From: DATAQC01 sp038232455
GTDB lineage: Bacteria; Actinomycetota; Acidimicrobiia; Acidimicrobiales; AC-14
Assembly: GCA_038232455.1 (NCBI GenBank)
Contig: JBBSHU010000005.1
Span: forward strand, 1 to 51,686
Direction of reading: 5' to 3'
DNA length: 51,686 nt
Shown in pieces: positions 40,670-48,582 of the stretch. The notes beneath the pieces were generated by a model, which saw only the letters and a list, made by a program, of their open reading frames with translations, had not been told where the DNA came from and ran no database searches. Numbering within the stretch: the first letter of the stretch is position 1; every line of letters begins with the position of its first letter. The position numbers and the translations under genes are program-made.

Positions 40670-43465
40670 ATGATGGACGCGTCCTCGTCGAACCGGCTGC
40701 GACGCGTCGGTGCCATCGTGCTCCTCGTCATGTCGGGCGTGCTGCTGCCGGTGGGGCTCCTGTCGGGCTGGGCGAACACAACGCTGTTCGACAGTGGCAC
40801 ATTCAGCCAGCGCTCGGTCGACCTGTTGAGCGAACCCGCCGTCCGCAAGGAGCTGGCCACCAGGCTCACCGAGCAGCTGGCCCTCAAGGGGAACACCGAG
40901 GCCGTCAATTTCCGTCCCGGGTTCCAGCTGGCCATCGAGGCCGTCATCGACACGGACACCTTCAAGTCGATCTTCCGCACCGCGGTCCGCCGTACCCATG
41001 CCGCCATCCTCAAAGGCCAGACCAAGGGCCAGGCCCTCAACCTGTCCGACTCGATCGCCATCATCTCCAGCACGCTCAAGTTGCCCAGCGACACCAAGCC
41101 GGGCCAAGAGACGAAGAACGGGCTGGGTCAGAGCCTGGCCGACGCCACCCAGCGGATGGCCGACCTGGGCGTCTGGAAGCTCCAGGACCGCACCTCGGCC
41201 ATGAGTGGCATCGGAATCGTCGGCGGGCTCCTGTGCGGGGCGGCCGCCATCGCCCTGGCCACCGATCGCCGGCGGACGACCCAGTTGTTCGGAGCCGTCG
41301 TCGTGGCCGACGGACTGATCGTCGCCGCCCTGGTGCCGGCCACCCAGTTCTTCGCCGGCCGAGCGGTCGGTGACGCCGCCGTCGCCGACGCGGTGAGGGG
41401 TGCCATCGGCCAGGGCATGGCCGACCTGATGCGTATCGGACTGTGGACGGCCGCCTACGGAGTGGTTCTGGCCGGGGCGGCCAGCATGGCCGCCAGCTCC
41501 CGCCGCCTCACCCCTGCCCGCGTGGCCGCCGCCTTGGGGGCCTGGGCCGACCGGCGCCGGGCTACCACTGCCGGTTCCATCGCGCTGGGCGGTGCCGCCA
41601 TCGCCGCCGGTCTGGTGATTCTCGCCGATCCGGCTCTGTGGACGAGGCTGGCGGTCCTGGCCACCGGCCTGTGGTTGGCCTACTTCGGGGCCGCCGAGCT
41701 GATGCGCCTGGTGCGCGCCGTCACGCCCGTTGCCGTCGACGCCGCCGCCGGGGCCGCGGCGGTCACGCGTTCGCGCTGGCGGCGCGCCGGTTTCGCCATC
41801 GTCGTCGTAGCCGTGCTCATCGGGTTCATGAGCGTCGGACTGGTGCTGACCACGCGGGGGGCAGCAAAGCGGGCCGACGCCGCCGGCGTCGAAAAATGTA
41901 ACGGTGACGCTTCGCTGTGCGACCTGCCCCTCAACCTGGCCATGTTCCCGGGCACCCACAACTCGATGTCGTCGGCCCAGTACCCCGGCTTCCTGTTCGG
42001 CGAGCAGCTGACCACGATCAAGGCCCAGCTCGAGAGTGGCGCCCGGGCCCTGCTCATCGACACCCACTACGGCGTGAAGACATCGGCCCGCCTGCCCGGC
42101 TCGGAGACACCGCTGGTCGTCACCGACCGGGCCGCCGAAATTGCCAGCGCGACCACTGAGGCGGTCAATCCCGCCCTGGCCGAACAAGCCGCCGTGCTCG
42201 CCCAACGGGCACCCAAAGGGGCGAACGCCCAGCGCGACATGTACCTGTGCCACAACTTCTGCGAACTGGGTGCCGTCTCTTTCTCCTCGGTGCTCGGCGA
42301 CCTCAAGGCGTTTCTCGACACCCACCCCGACGAGGTCGTCATCACCATCATCCAGGACGCGGTGGAGCCCCTTCCCACGTCGCTCGCCTTCATCGATGCC
42401 GGCCTGGACCAACGGGCTTACACCCTTCGTAAGGACCAGCCCATGCCCACGCTGGGCGAGATCGTCCGGTCGGGCCGCAACCTGCTGGTGTTCTCCGAGG
42501 TGGGCGGTCCCGGTGCGCCCGAGTGGTACCAACCGGCCTACGACGGGTGGTTCCAGGAGACCGAGTACAACTTCGACCGGGCCGGCAAGATGAACTGCAA
42601 CCCCAACCGGGGCAGTCCGGACTCACCGTTGTTCATGGTGAACCATTGGCTCACCAACGACCGGCCCGACCCCGGCGACGGACGCAAGGTCAACGCTCGG
42701 GCGTTCCTCGAGGAGCGCCTGCGTAAGTGCGCCGAGGAACGGGGCCGGCTCCCCAACGTTGTGGGCGTCAATTTCGCCGAGATCGGCGACCTCCACGCCG
42801 TGACCCGCGAGATCAACCGAGAGCTGCTCGACCGGTTCCGAAAGCTCCGTAGTGCTGCCCATGGCAAGAGCCCGCCCCGATCCGTGCCCCCGACCGTCGC
42901 CGGCACGACCCCCACCCCGACGCCGGCCGCCCTGAGCCCCATCAACCCGGTGACGGTGCTGAACACCCTCACCGGTGGCGATCCCGCGCAGTTCTGCCAG
43001 ACGGTGGCAGCCACGCAGGCGGCCGTGTCGGCCTGGGCGATCGCCAGCCTTTCCGCCCCGCCGGGGATACGGGGGCTCCCCGACCTCGCCTATGGCCCGC
43101 TCGTCGAGCGCACCCTCGGTGCGTCGGTGGCGGCCGCCCCCAACGAGATCGCGGCCCAGGCCGGCCCCGCCCTCGACCGGGCCCGGGCCGCAGTCACCAC
43201 GCTCCGCAGGCTGGGTCTTGACCAGGCCGCCATCGACCGGCTCGCCGATCTGGGTTCGACGCTCGTGCAGGGTGACGATCGAGACCCCGGAGTCATCCAA
43301 TCCAAGCTGGTGGCCGAGCTGCATTCCAACGTCGGCGCCGATCGGACCACCGCGGCTGCTGCCGATTTCGCCGCCGCCAATCCCGAGCCTCCGGGACTCT
43401 TCGATCTCGGTGACCCGACCGACAGTGCCGCCCGAGACGGGGGTTACGCCTGCGTGGTGAGCTGA
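40670..43465 (+). CDS. Membrane protein with phosphatidylinositol-specific phospholipase C-like domain
   Basis: The 931-aa product has an N-terminal membrane region (about 1-400) with around six helices (IVLLVMSGVLLPVGLLSGW; GIGIVGGLLCGAAAIALA; FAIVVVAVLIGFMSVGLVL) and an extracytoplasmic PLC-like barrel. The two catalytic His are in LAMFPGTHNSMSSAQ and DMYLCHNFCELGAVSF, and ARALLIDTHYGVK and DTHPDEVVITIIQD supply the acidic residues. The C-terminal 200 residues are Pro/Thr linker plus an Ala-rich unknown part. It may cleave a phospho-lipid or glycolipid anchor in the outer layer; substrate unknown. ATG 40670 starts 4 bases after the binding-protein stop, so the two form an operon. Confidence 0.75.
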   Translation: MMDASSSNRLRRVGAIVLLVMSGVLLPVGLLSGWANTTLFDSGTFSQRSVDLLSEPAVRKELATRLTEQLALKGNTEAVNFRPGFQLAIEAVIDTDTFKSIFRTAVRRTHAAILKGQTKGQALNLSDSIAIISSTLKLPSDTKPGQETKNGLGQSLADATQRMADLGVWKLQDRTSAMSGIGIVGGLLCGAAAIALATDRRRTTQLFGAVVVADGLIVAALVPATQFFAGRAVGDAAVADAVRGAIGQGMADLMRIGLWTAAYGVVLAGAASMAASSRRLTPARVAAALGAWADRRRATTAGSIALGGAAIAAGLVILADPALWTRLAVLATGLWLAYFGAAELMRLVRAVTPVAVDAAAGAAAVTRSRWRRAGFAIVVVAVLIGFMSVGLVLTTRGAAKRADAAGVEKCNGDASLCDLPLNLAMFPGTHNSMSSAQYPGFLFGEQLTTIKAQLESGARALLIDTHYGVKTSARLPGSETPLVVTDRAAEIASATTEAVNPALAEQAAVLAQRAPKGANAQRDMYLCHNFCELGAVSFSSVLGDLKAFLDTHPDEVVITIIQDAVEPLPTSLAFIDAGLDQRAYTLRKDQPMPTLGEIVRSGRNLLVFSEVGGPGAPEWYQPAYDGWFQETEYNFDRAGKMNCNPNRGSPDSPLFMVNHWLTNDRPDPGDGRKVNARAFLEERLRKCAEERGRLPNVVGVNFAEIGDLHAVTREINRELLDRFRKLRSAAHGKSPPRSVPPTVAGTTPTPTPAALSPINPVTVLNTLTGGDPAQFCQTVAATQAAVSAWAIASLSAPPGIRGLPDLAYGPLVERTLGASVAAAPNEIAAQAGPALDRARAAVTTLRRLGLDQAAIDRLADLGSTLVQGDDRDPGVIQSKLVAELHSNVGADRTTAAAADFAAANPEPPGLFDLGDPTDSAARDGGYACVVS

Positions 43466-43511
43466 CGCCACCTTTCGCCGCCGGGACGTGAAACCCGTGG
43501 GAGGATGCCCC

Positions 43512-44015
43512 GTGAGCCCTGCGGCCGGCGAGGCGGACCATCGGGGGCTGCTGGGCGACGTGCTGGCGGCGATGGTGAGCGAGGCGACCCTGCCGGAGCT
43601 GCTCCAGCGTTGCGCCGAGGCGCTCGTCAAGCGCCTCGACATGGCGTTCGCTCGCGTGTGGCTCCTCGGTCCCGCCGGCAACACCCTGGAGCTCCAGGCG
43701 AGCGCCGGGCTCTATACGCACCTCGATGGGGCGCACGCCAGCATTCTTGTGGGTGCGTTCAAGATCGGCTGGATCGCCGACCACCGCACGCCACACCTCA
43801 CCAACGACGTCCTGGGCGACCCCAGGGTGAGCGATCACGACTGGGCCCAGCGCGAGGGCATGGTCGCCTTCGCCGGCTATCCGCTGCTCGTCGGCGACCA
43901 GCTGGTGGGGGTGCTCGGCATGTTCGCCCGCCACGAACTGACCCCGGACACTCTCGAAGCACTGGCCTCGGTCGCCGACTCACTCGCCCTCGGCGTGTGT
44001 CGCAAACGGGCCTAA
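43512..44015 (+). CDS. GAF-domain N-terminal part of a SpoIIE/RsbU-type phosphatase (ends at in-frame TAA)
   Basis: From GTG 43512, with GGGAGGA 6 bases upstream, 167 residues encode a GAF domain (LLGDVLAAMVSEATLPELLQ; LDMAFARVWLLGPAGNTLEL; YPLLVGDQLVGVLGMFARHE). The frame then meets TAA at 44013-44015 in RKRA-stop-DELRDERHIIDVLHQV and goes on open in the same frame into the phosphatase. A GAA-to-TAA change of the expected Glu would produce exactly this. As it stands, a short GAF protein would be made. Sequence error or a real nonsense mutation are both possible. Confidence 0.7.
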   Translation: MSPAAGEADHRGLLGDVLAAMVSEATLPELLQRCAEALVKRLDMAFARVWLLGPAGNTLELQASAGLYTHLDGAHASILVGAFKIGWIADHRTPHLTNDVLGDPRVSDHDWAQREGMVAFAGYPLLVGDQLVGVLGMFARHELTPDTLEALASVADSLALGVCRKRA

Positions 44016-44048
44016 GACGAGCTTCGCGACGAGCGTCACATCATCGAC

Positions 44049-45272
44049 GTGCTCCATCAGGTCGCCACGACGCTTGCCCGCAAGCTCGACGTGCAGGAGG
44101 TGCTCCAGTTCGTCACCGATGCCGCCACCCGACTGTCCGGTGGGGCGTTAGGGGCGTTCTTCTACAACGTCAGCGATGAACGGGGTGAGAGCTACATGCT
44201 CTACACCTTGTCGGGAGTGCCCCGCTCGACGTTCGGCGGTCTGGCGATGCCCCGCAACACCGCCATCTTCGGACCGACGTTCGCCGGAGAGAGCACAATC
44301 TGTATCGACGACGTCACCGTCGATCCACGGTATGGTCACAACCCCCCGTATCAGGGCATGCCCGACGGTCATCCTCCGGTACGCAGCTTCCTGGCCGTGC
44401 CCGTTCTTGCCCGGAGCAAAGACGTTCTCGGCGGGCTGTTCATCGGTCACCCCGACGCCGGGGTGTTCACCGAGCGAGCCGAGCGAATCGTGTCGGGAGT
44501 GGTGAATCAAGCGGCGGTCGCCATCGAGAACGCCCGCCTGTACGAGCGCGAGCGATCGGCGGCCCTCACGTTGCAGCGGAGCTTGCTGCCGGGGTCGCTT
44601 CCCGAGGGGCCCGGCTTCGAGCTGACGGCCGCCTACCTGCCGGCGAGCCACAGCGCCGAGATCGGCGGCGACTGGTACGACGCCGACATCTTGAGCGATG
44701 GTCGACTGTTCATCACCGTCGGAGACATCGGAGGCCACGATCTGCGGGCAGCGGCCGTCATGGGCCAGGTTCGCACCGCAGTGCGGATGTCGGCCCTGGA
44801 GAAGGCCGGTCCTGCCGAGGCGCTCGTTCGAGCCGACCGGTTCCTGGCTCTGTCGGGCGGACAGTTCGCCACCGCCATCCAAGCCGACTACGAACCGGCC
44901 ACCCACCGGCTCACGGTCGCTTCGGCAGGCCATCCTCCCCCGCTGCTGGTCACCGGCGACAGTCGGGCGACCTTTCTCGACATCGACCCCATGCCGGCGC
45001 TGGGCTACGGGTTCCTGGCCCAGGCCGCCGGCGAAGCCGGGCAGACGACCTACCGGCTCGAACCCGGGTCCACCGTGATCTTGTACACCGATGGCCTGGT
45101 GGAGCGTCGCGACCGGAACATCGAGCTCGGCCTGGAGCGACTGCGGGGCGCGGCGGCCGCCGGGCAGGACCTCGACCCGGACGCACTCTGCCGCCATCTC
45201 CTCGACGAGGTCGTCGGCGACTCCCCCCAGGACGACGACATCGTCGTACTGGTGCTCAGGATCAGCCCCTAG
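44049..45272 (+). CDS. GAF-SpoIIE (RsbU-type) PP2C phosphatase, C-terminal part
   Basis: The 407-aa frame continues directly after the TAA: a second GAF domain (VTDAATRLSGGALGAFFYNV; RSFLAVPVLARSKDVLGGLF) and a PP2C/SpoIIE domain with EIGGDWYDAD, ITVGDIGGHDLRAAAVM, ASAGHPPPLL, LYTDGLVERRD and DDDIVVLVLR. These hold the metal-binding Asp of serine phosphatases that activate anti-anti-sigma factors in the general stress response. GTG 44049 is the first possible restart, with no clear ribosome site. No anti-sigma genes are adjacent. The 3' end overlaps the convergent recombinase by 11 bases. Confidence 0.82.
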   Translation: MLHQVATTLARKLDVQEVLQFVTDAATRLSGGALGAFFYNVSDERGESYMLYTLSGVPRSTFGGLAMPRNTAIFGPTFAGESTICIDDVTVDPRYGHNPPYQGMPDGHPPVRSFLAVPVLARSKDVLGGLFIGHPDAGVFTERAERIVSGVVNQAAVAIENARLYERERSAALTLQRSLLPGSLPEGPGFELTAAYLPASHSAEIGGDWYDADILSDGRLFITVGDIGGHDLRAAAVMGQVRTAVRMSALEKAGPAEALVRADRFLALSGGQFATAIQADYEPATHRLTVASAGHPPPLLVTGDSRATFLDIDPMPALGYGFLAQAAGEAGQTTYRLEPGSTVILYTDGLVERRDRNIELGLERLRGAAAAGQDLDPDALCRHLLDEVVGDSPQDDDIVVLVLRISP

Positions 45273-46272
45273 AAGCGTCGCCGGTGTGCATGTGGCGAAG
45301 GGCGGGATTTGCGGCGGCGGCGGCCTGGCGGTCGCGGGCGACCGAATCGATGTAGCCCTGGGTGGTGGCCAGGGACGCGTGGCCCATCAGGCCCCGAAGG
45401 TCGGCGACCGGCGTGCCCTCGGCGGCCAGGAGCGTGCCGTAGGTATGGCGGAAGGCGTGGGCGTTGGCCCCCACCGGGCGGCGGCTGGCCAGGCCTGCGG
45501 CGGCCAGGACCTGGCGCAGGAGATAGTCGAGCTGGCCCGTCGTGAGCCGCCGACCGCCGGCCCGGGGTGCGGTCGTGCCCTGGGACGGCCCCACCAGGAG
45601 GGGGTGGGACAACGCCGGCTTCCAGGCCGCGAACCGGACGGCCCGCGACGCCGTGTAGACGTCGATCAGCCTTGGCAGCGGGGGAGGTGTCGGGACTGTG
45701 CGGGGTTTGCCCCCCTTGCCGACGACACGGACGGAGACGTCGCCCTGCGCGGTCTCCTTCGAGCCCAGGTTGAGGCCCAGGAGCTCGCTGGCCCGCAGCC
45801 CGGTTCCAAGCAGCAGGCACACGACCACCCGATCGAGCTCGGGCCACACGGCCCGTCCGGGCCGCGAGTGATCGAGGACGAAGTTGATGAGCCCGGCCAC
45901 GGTGTCGGTGTCCCAGCCGGCCAGGGGCTTGGGCTCGCGGGCGGTTAGGCGGGGTGCGGGCACGGCGGCGATGGGACTGCCGTCGAGGGTGCCGTTACGG
46001 ACGAGAAGGTCGAACAGTGCCGACCAGGTCGAGCGGGCCCGGGCCACCGATGCCGGAGCGTGGGAGGCGGCATGGGTGGCGAAGGCCTTGTGCAGCACCG
46101 TGGGGGAGAGCTCGGCCACGGTCCACGGGCCTTGGTGGGGCCCGAGCAGGCTTCCGATCACGCGGAGGTCGGTCCGGTAGGCCTTGACGGTGCGAGGACT
46201 GACTTTGCGGATGGTGAGGTCCTCGACGAAGCGGTCGACTGCTTCGTCGAAGGTCACGTCCACGGGAGCCAC
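45262..46272 (-). CDS. Tyrosine recombinase (phage integrase/Xer family)
   Basis: The 336-aa product has an N-terminal SAM-like DNA-binding domain (DEAVDRFVEDLTIRKVSPRT; LSPTVLHKAFATHAASHAPA) and a complete catalytic set: Arg160 in TGLRASELLGL, Lys186 in VVGKGGKPR, His272 and Arg275 in HAFRHTYG, His298 in MGHASLATTQGY and Tyr307. It should be active. No phage or plasmid genes accompany it and no att site is visible, so it may be a chromosomal Xer-like enzyme or the survivor of a lost element. ATG 46272. Convergent with the phosphatase gene. Confidence 0.85.
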   Translation of the reverse strand: MAPVDVTFDEAVDRFVEDLTIRKVSPRTVKAYRTDLRVIGSLLGPHQGPWTVAELSPTVLHKAFATHAASHAPASVARARSTWSALFDLLVRNGTLDGSPIAAVPAPRLTAREPKPLAGWDTDTVAGLINFVLDHSRPGRAVWPELDRVVVCLLLGTGLRASELLGLNLGSKETAQGDVSVRVVGKGGKPRTVPTPPPLPRLIDVYTASRAVRFAAWKPALSHPLLVGPSQGTTAPRAGGRRLTTGQLDYLLRQVLAAAGLASRRPVGANAHAFRHTYGTLLAAEGTPVADLRGLMGHASLATTQGYIDSVARDRQAAAAANPALRHMHTGDASRG

Positions 46273-46332
46273 CTCTTCAACCTACTGCGTGATATGCGTT
46301 CGTATCCTGAAGTTTTGGGAGGCTTGTCAGGG

Positions 46333-46558
46333 GTGACCGACGTCATGTCGCGCCAAGTGCCGGTGTGCACTCCCGAAGACAGCCTTCAAAGCGTCATGGC
46401 CGAGATGACCAGGAGCCGGAACCGGCATCTGCCGGTGACGCCGGGGGCAGGCTCGTGGGGATCATCAGCATCGGCGAGGTGGTGAAGCACCGTCTCGACG
46501 ACATGCAGTTGGAGACAATGTGCTCCGCGACTCCTATCGTGCCAGTCATAGCGGATAG
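46333..46558 (+). pseudogene. CBS-domain protein fragment with two one-base deletions
   Basis: From GTG 46333 (GGGAGG upstream) the frame encodes VTDVMSRQVPVCTPEDSLQS and VMAEMTRSRNRHLPV. The family sequence goes on in a second frame as DAGGRLVGIISIGEVVKHRL then DDMQLET, and in a third as NVLRDSYRASHSG before TAG 46556-46558. One missing G near 46438 and one missing base near 46515 explain both shifts. The restored product (about 75 aa) would be a minimal CBS domain protein, adenosyl-ligand-binding. It sits divergent to the recombinase and abuts repeat copy E. Confidence 0.65.
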
Positions 46559-46580
46559 CCCCTTGAACCGGAGAAACGTC

Positions 46581-46606
46581 GGTAGTTATCTTCTGGACCC
46601 TAAGAG
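46581..46606 (-). repeat. Copy E of dispersed repeat
   Basis: The minus strand contains GGGTCCAGAAGATAACTACC preceded by TA, the longest solo match to the left arm of the 29.8-kb element. The TAG formed at its start (46600-46602) is the stop codon of the following gene. Confidence 0.65.
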
Positions 46607-47022
46607 CGGGGGATGCCGGCTTCCTTCAGGACGCGGGGCTCGACGCCCACCTCGCGCCATGCCGTGTACGTGATGCCCTTCCGCTGGCCGTATGCGGCCG
46701 CGGTCTCGATGAACCCAGCCTCGAGGGCAGCGAGGTCGATCTGGTTCTCGCCGCTGGCGAGGTGGCCTTCGAGGTCGTATCGCTCCTGGATGAGCTGCAC
46801 CCGGGAAAGGGGGTCGGCGGTGGCCAGGGCCACGTCGATGACGGCCAGACGCTTCTGCATCTTCTCGGGCGTGCGCTTGCGCCCGCGCCGCGGCCTGGTG
46901 GATTCGAGCGCCTCCAGGTACTGCCGGACCACCCGCCCCTGTTCCCGGCCTTCGGCCAGGGCCGCCTTGTGCTCATCGCTCATCGTGCGGCTTGCAGCCT
47001 TGGCGGGGGATCTCTTTGCCAC
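46600..47022 (-). CDS. Conserved small basic protein, paralogue B (AT-hook-like)
   Basis: The 140-aa product contains MSDEHKAALAEGREQGRVVR, STRPRRGRKRTPEK, ADPLSRVQLIQERYDLEGHL and AWREVGVEPRVLKEAGI. It aligns along its length with the protein at 32954-33403, sharing the first 17-residue block exactly. The basic RRGRKR cluster suggests DNA or RNA binding; function unproved. GTG 47022 has AAAGGTAGG upstream. The stop codon is contributed by repeat copy E, which lies immediately behind it. Confidence 0.72.
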   Translation of the reverse strand: MAKRSPAKAASRTMSDEHKAALAEGREQGRVVRQYLEALESTRPRRGRKRTPEKMQKRLAVIDVALATADPLSRVQLIQERYDLEGHLASGENQIDLAALEAGFIETAAAYGQRKGITYTAWREVGVEPRVLKEAGIPRS

Positions 47023-47097
47023 GGATCGGACCTACCTTTCGTCCCAGCGAAATTGCGTCTCTCTCATAGATTCGTTGCCCCCACCCGATATCCCTTG

Positions 47098-47376
47098 TCA
47101 GTCCCGCCGGGACTGCGCGTGCTTGTTACTGCCGAACCATGACCCGAGGTCGACGGCGAAGCCGATGGCGACGATCAACCAGCCGAGAGAGCTGACGCCC
47201 GAGCCTGGTCGATAGGCGATCGCGTAGAGGGCGGTCGTCCAGGGAAGAAACAGGAAACCCGCCAACCCGACCCATCCCGACCTGAAGGCGATGGTAAGAC
47301 GATCGGTGAACAAGTAGAGCAGGGCAACGACCACACGCGGCGAGAACAGCGCGGCGAGAACGATCAAACAACCCAT
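47098..47376 (-). CDS. Small membrane protein
   Basis: A 92-aa product with three hydrophobic stretches (LIVLAALFSPRVVVALLYLF; VGLAGFLFLPWTTALYAIAY; GWLIVAIGFAVDLGSWFG) and a short polar tail. The T-T-A-L-Y-A-x-A-Y pattern in the second helix is seen in small membrane proteins of actinobacteria with unknown role. CTGGAGG precedes ATG 47376. It stands divergent to the potassium-channel gene with about 107 bases between. Confidence 0.65.
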   Translation of the reverse strand: MGCLIVLAALFSPRVVVALLYLFTDRLTIAFRSGWVGLAGFLFLPWTTALYAIAYRPGSGVSSLGWLIVAIGFAVDLGSWFGSNKHAQSRRD

Positions 47377-47483
47377 GCGGGCCTCCAGTTATTGCCATCG
47401 ACTGCGCGGCAGGATAGGTGCCATCGGCTGCGAGAGTGTGGCTTATCCACCCGCCGCCGGCCGGGGGTGGTCAGGATACGGGG

Positions 47484-48319
47484 GTGTCGGGTTCGACCCA
47501 GGACCAAGGGCAGAAGCCCGGGTCCCCGCGTTCGCCTGCGGCTGCCGAGGGCATCGCCCGTTTCGACAAGGCCATGCAGCTCCCGCTGGTCCTGGCCTCG
47601 ATGCTGCCCATCCTGTTGTGGCTCGGCCACCGGAGGTCCTATCTGGGCGCCGGGATCATCCTCGCTTCGTGGGTCGTCTTCCTCGTCGACCTGGTGGTCC
47701 ATGTGCGCCTGCTGGAGCGCTTCGTCCACACATGGCGTGGACGCTTCGACGTGGGCATCGTCGTCATCACCGGGCCTTGGAGCTTTCTTCCCACCTTGGC
47801 CGATTCGGGGTTCCTGGCCGTGGTCCGACTGGCGCGGGTGGCCCGGCTCCTGTTCGTCACCAAGCACGCCCGTCGCCTGGTCGAGCAGCCCTGGGTCGGG
47901 CGTTCGTCGTCGGGGTGGCGATGGTCTTTGTGTGCTCCGACATCGCCTATCACGCCGAAAAAACCACCAACGCCGAGTTCAAGTCCTACGCCGACAGCCT
48001 GTGGTGGGCGGTCGTCACGATCTGCACGGTTGGCTACGGCGACATCAGCCCTCAGACGCCCACCGGCCGCTGGGCGGCTGTCGTGCTCATGATCACCGGG
48101 ATCGGCATCATCGGCGCCCTCGCCGGGAGCCTGGCCAGCTTCTTGAGGCTGGCTCCCGCAGCCGTTCCTGCCGGCGATCCCGGCGGGCGGCTACCGGCCG
48201 ACATCACCGCCGACGAGATCACGACCCTCCGTTCCCATTTGAGCGTGCTCGACGCCCACCTCGAACAACTCGAGGGTCGTGGCCTCCAGACCGGCGATCC
48301 CCCGAGCGGGCGCGACTGA
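47484..48319 (+). CDS. Voltage-gated-type potassium channel subunit (one-base frameshift near 47895)
   Basis: The first frame, from GTG 47484, gives MQLPLVLASMLPILLWLGHR, a second and third helix and an S4-like Arg-rich segment (VVRLARVARLLFVTKHARRL). The frame then changes: VGVAMVFVCSDIAYHAEKTT leads to the pore with selectivity filter ICTVGYGDISPQTPTGRWAA and a last helix (VVLMITGIGIIGALAGSLAS), ending in a coiled coil. One missing base in CAGCCCTGGG restores a full six-helix channel of about 279 aa. TVGYGD sets potassium selectivity. If the indel is real the channel is dead; assembly error is equally likely. Confidence 0.8.
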
Positions 48320-48399
48320 GCCGTCAAGCGTCGACGCCTATGATCGCCGCTGACGGGCTCGCCGCCTGCGGAAGCCGAACGACGCGGAGGTCCTAGCCG

Positions 48400-48564
48400 A
48401 TGGGCGCAGACAGGAACGTGTTTTTGTTTGCCGGGATCTATCCGAGCGAGGGCGAGGCGCGCCTCGACCACGAGGTGTTGAAGGAGCTTCACGTCGAGGG
48501 CGATGCCGCAGGCGTTCACCGACTCGATGGCCGGGGCGGCCAACGACTGATGACGCTTCCCTAG
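48400..48564 (+). pseudogene. Truncated start of a DUF1269-like membrane protein
   Basis: A 54-aa frame from ATG 48400 (GGAGG upstream) reads MGADRNVFLFAGIYPSEGEA and RLDHEVLKELHVEGDAAG. This matches the first ~35 residues of small actinobacterial proteins that start with ERNVFLYAGTY-like sequence and continue into a glycine-rich membrane region. Here the homology stops and unrelated residues run to TAG 48562-48564. Probably an abandoned 5' end; a small independent protein is possible. Confidence 0.45.
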
Positions 48565-48582
48565 AGCTTCCGCCCAGACCCG

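Noticed and set aside
40604..42532. 642-codon minus-strand frame
   Set aside because: Antisense to the PI-PLC-like gene; no domain and shadow-type composition.
44013..44015. TAA in the GAF-phosphatase gene as recoding
   Set aside because: TAA is not used for selenocysteine or pyrrolysine; a Glu codon change or base error is simpler.
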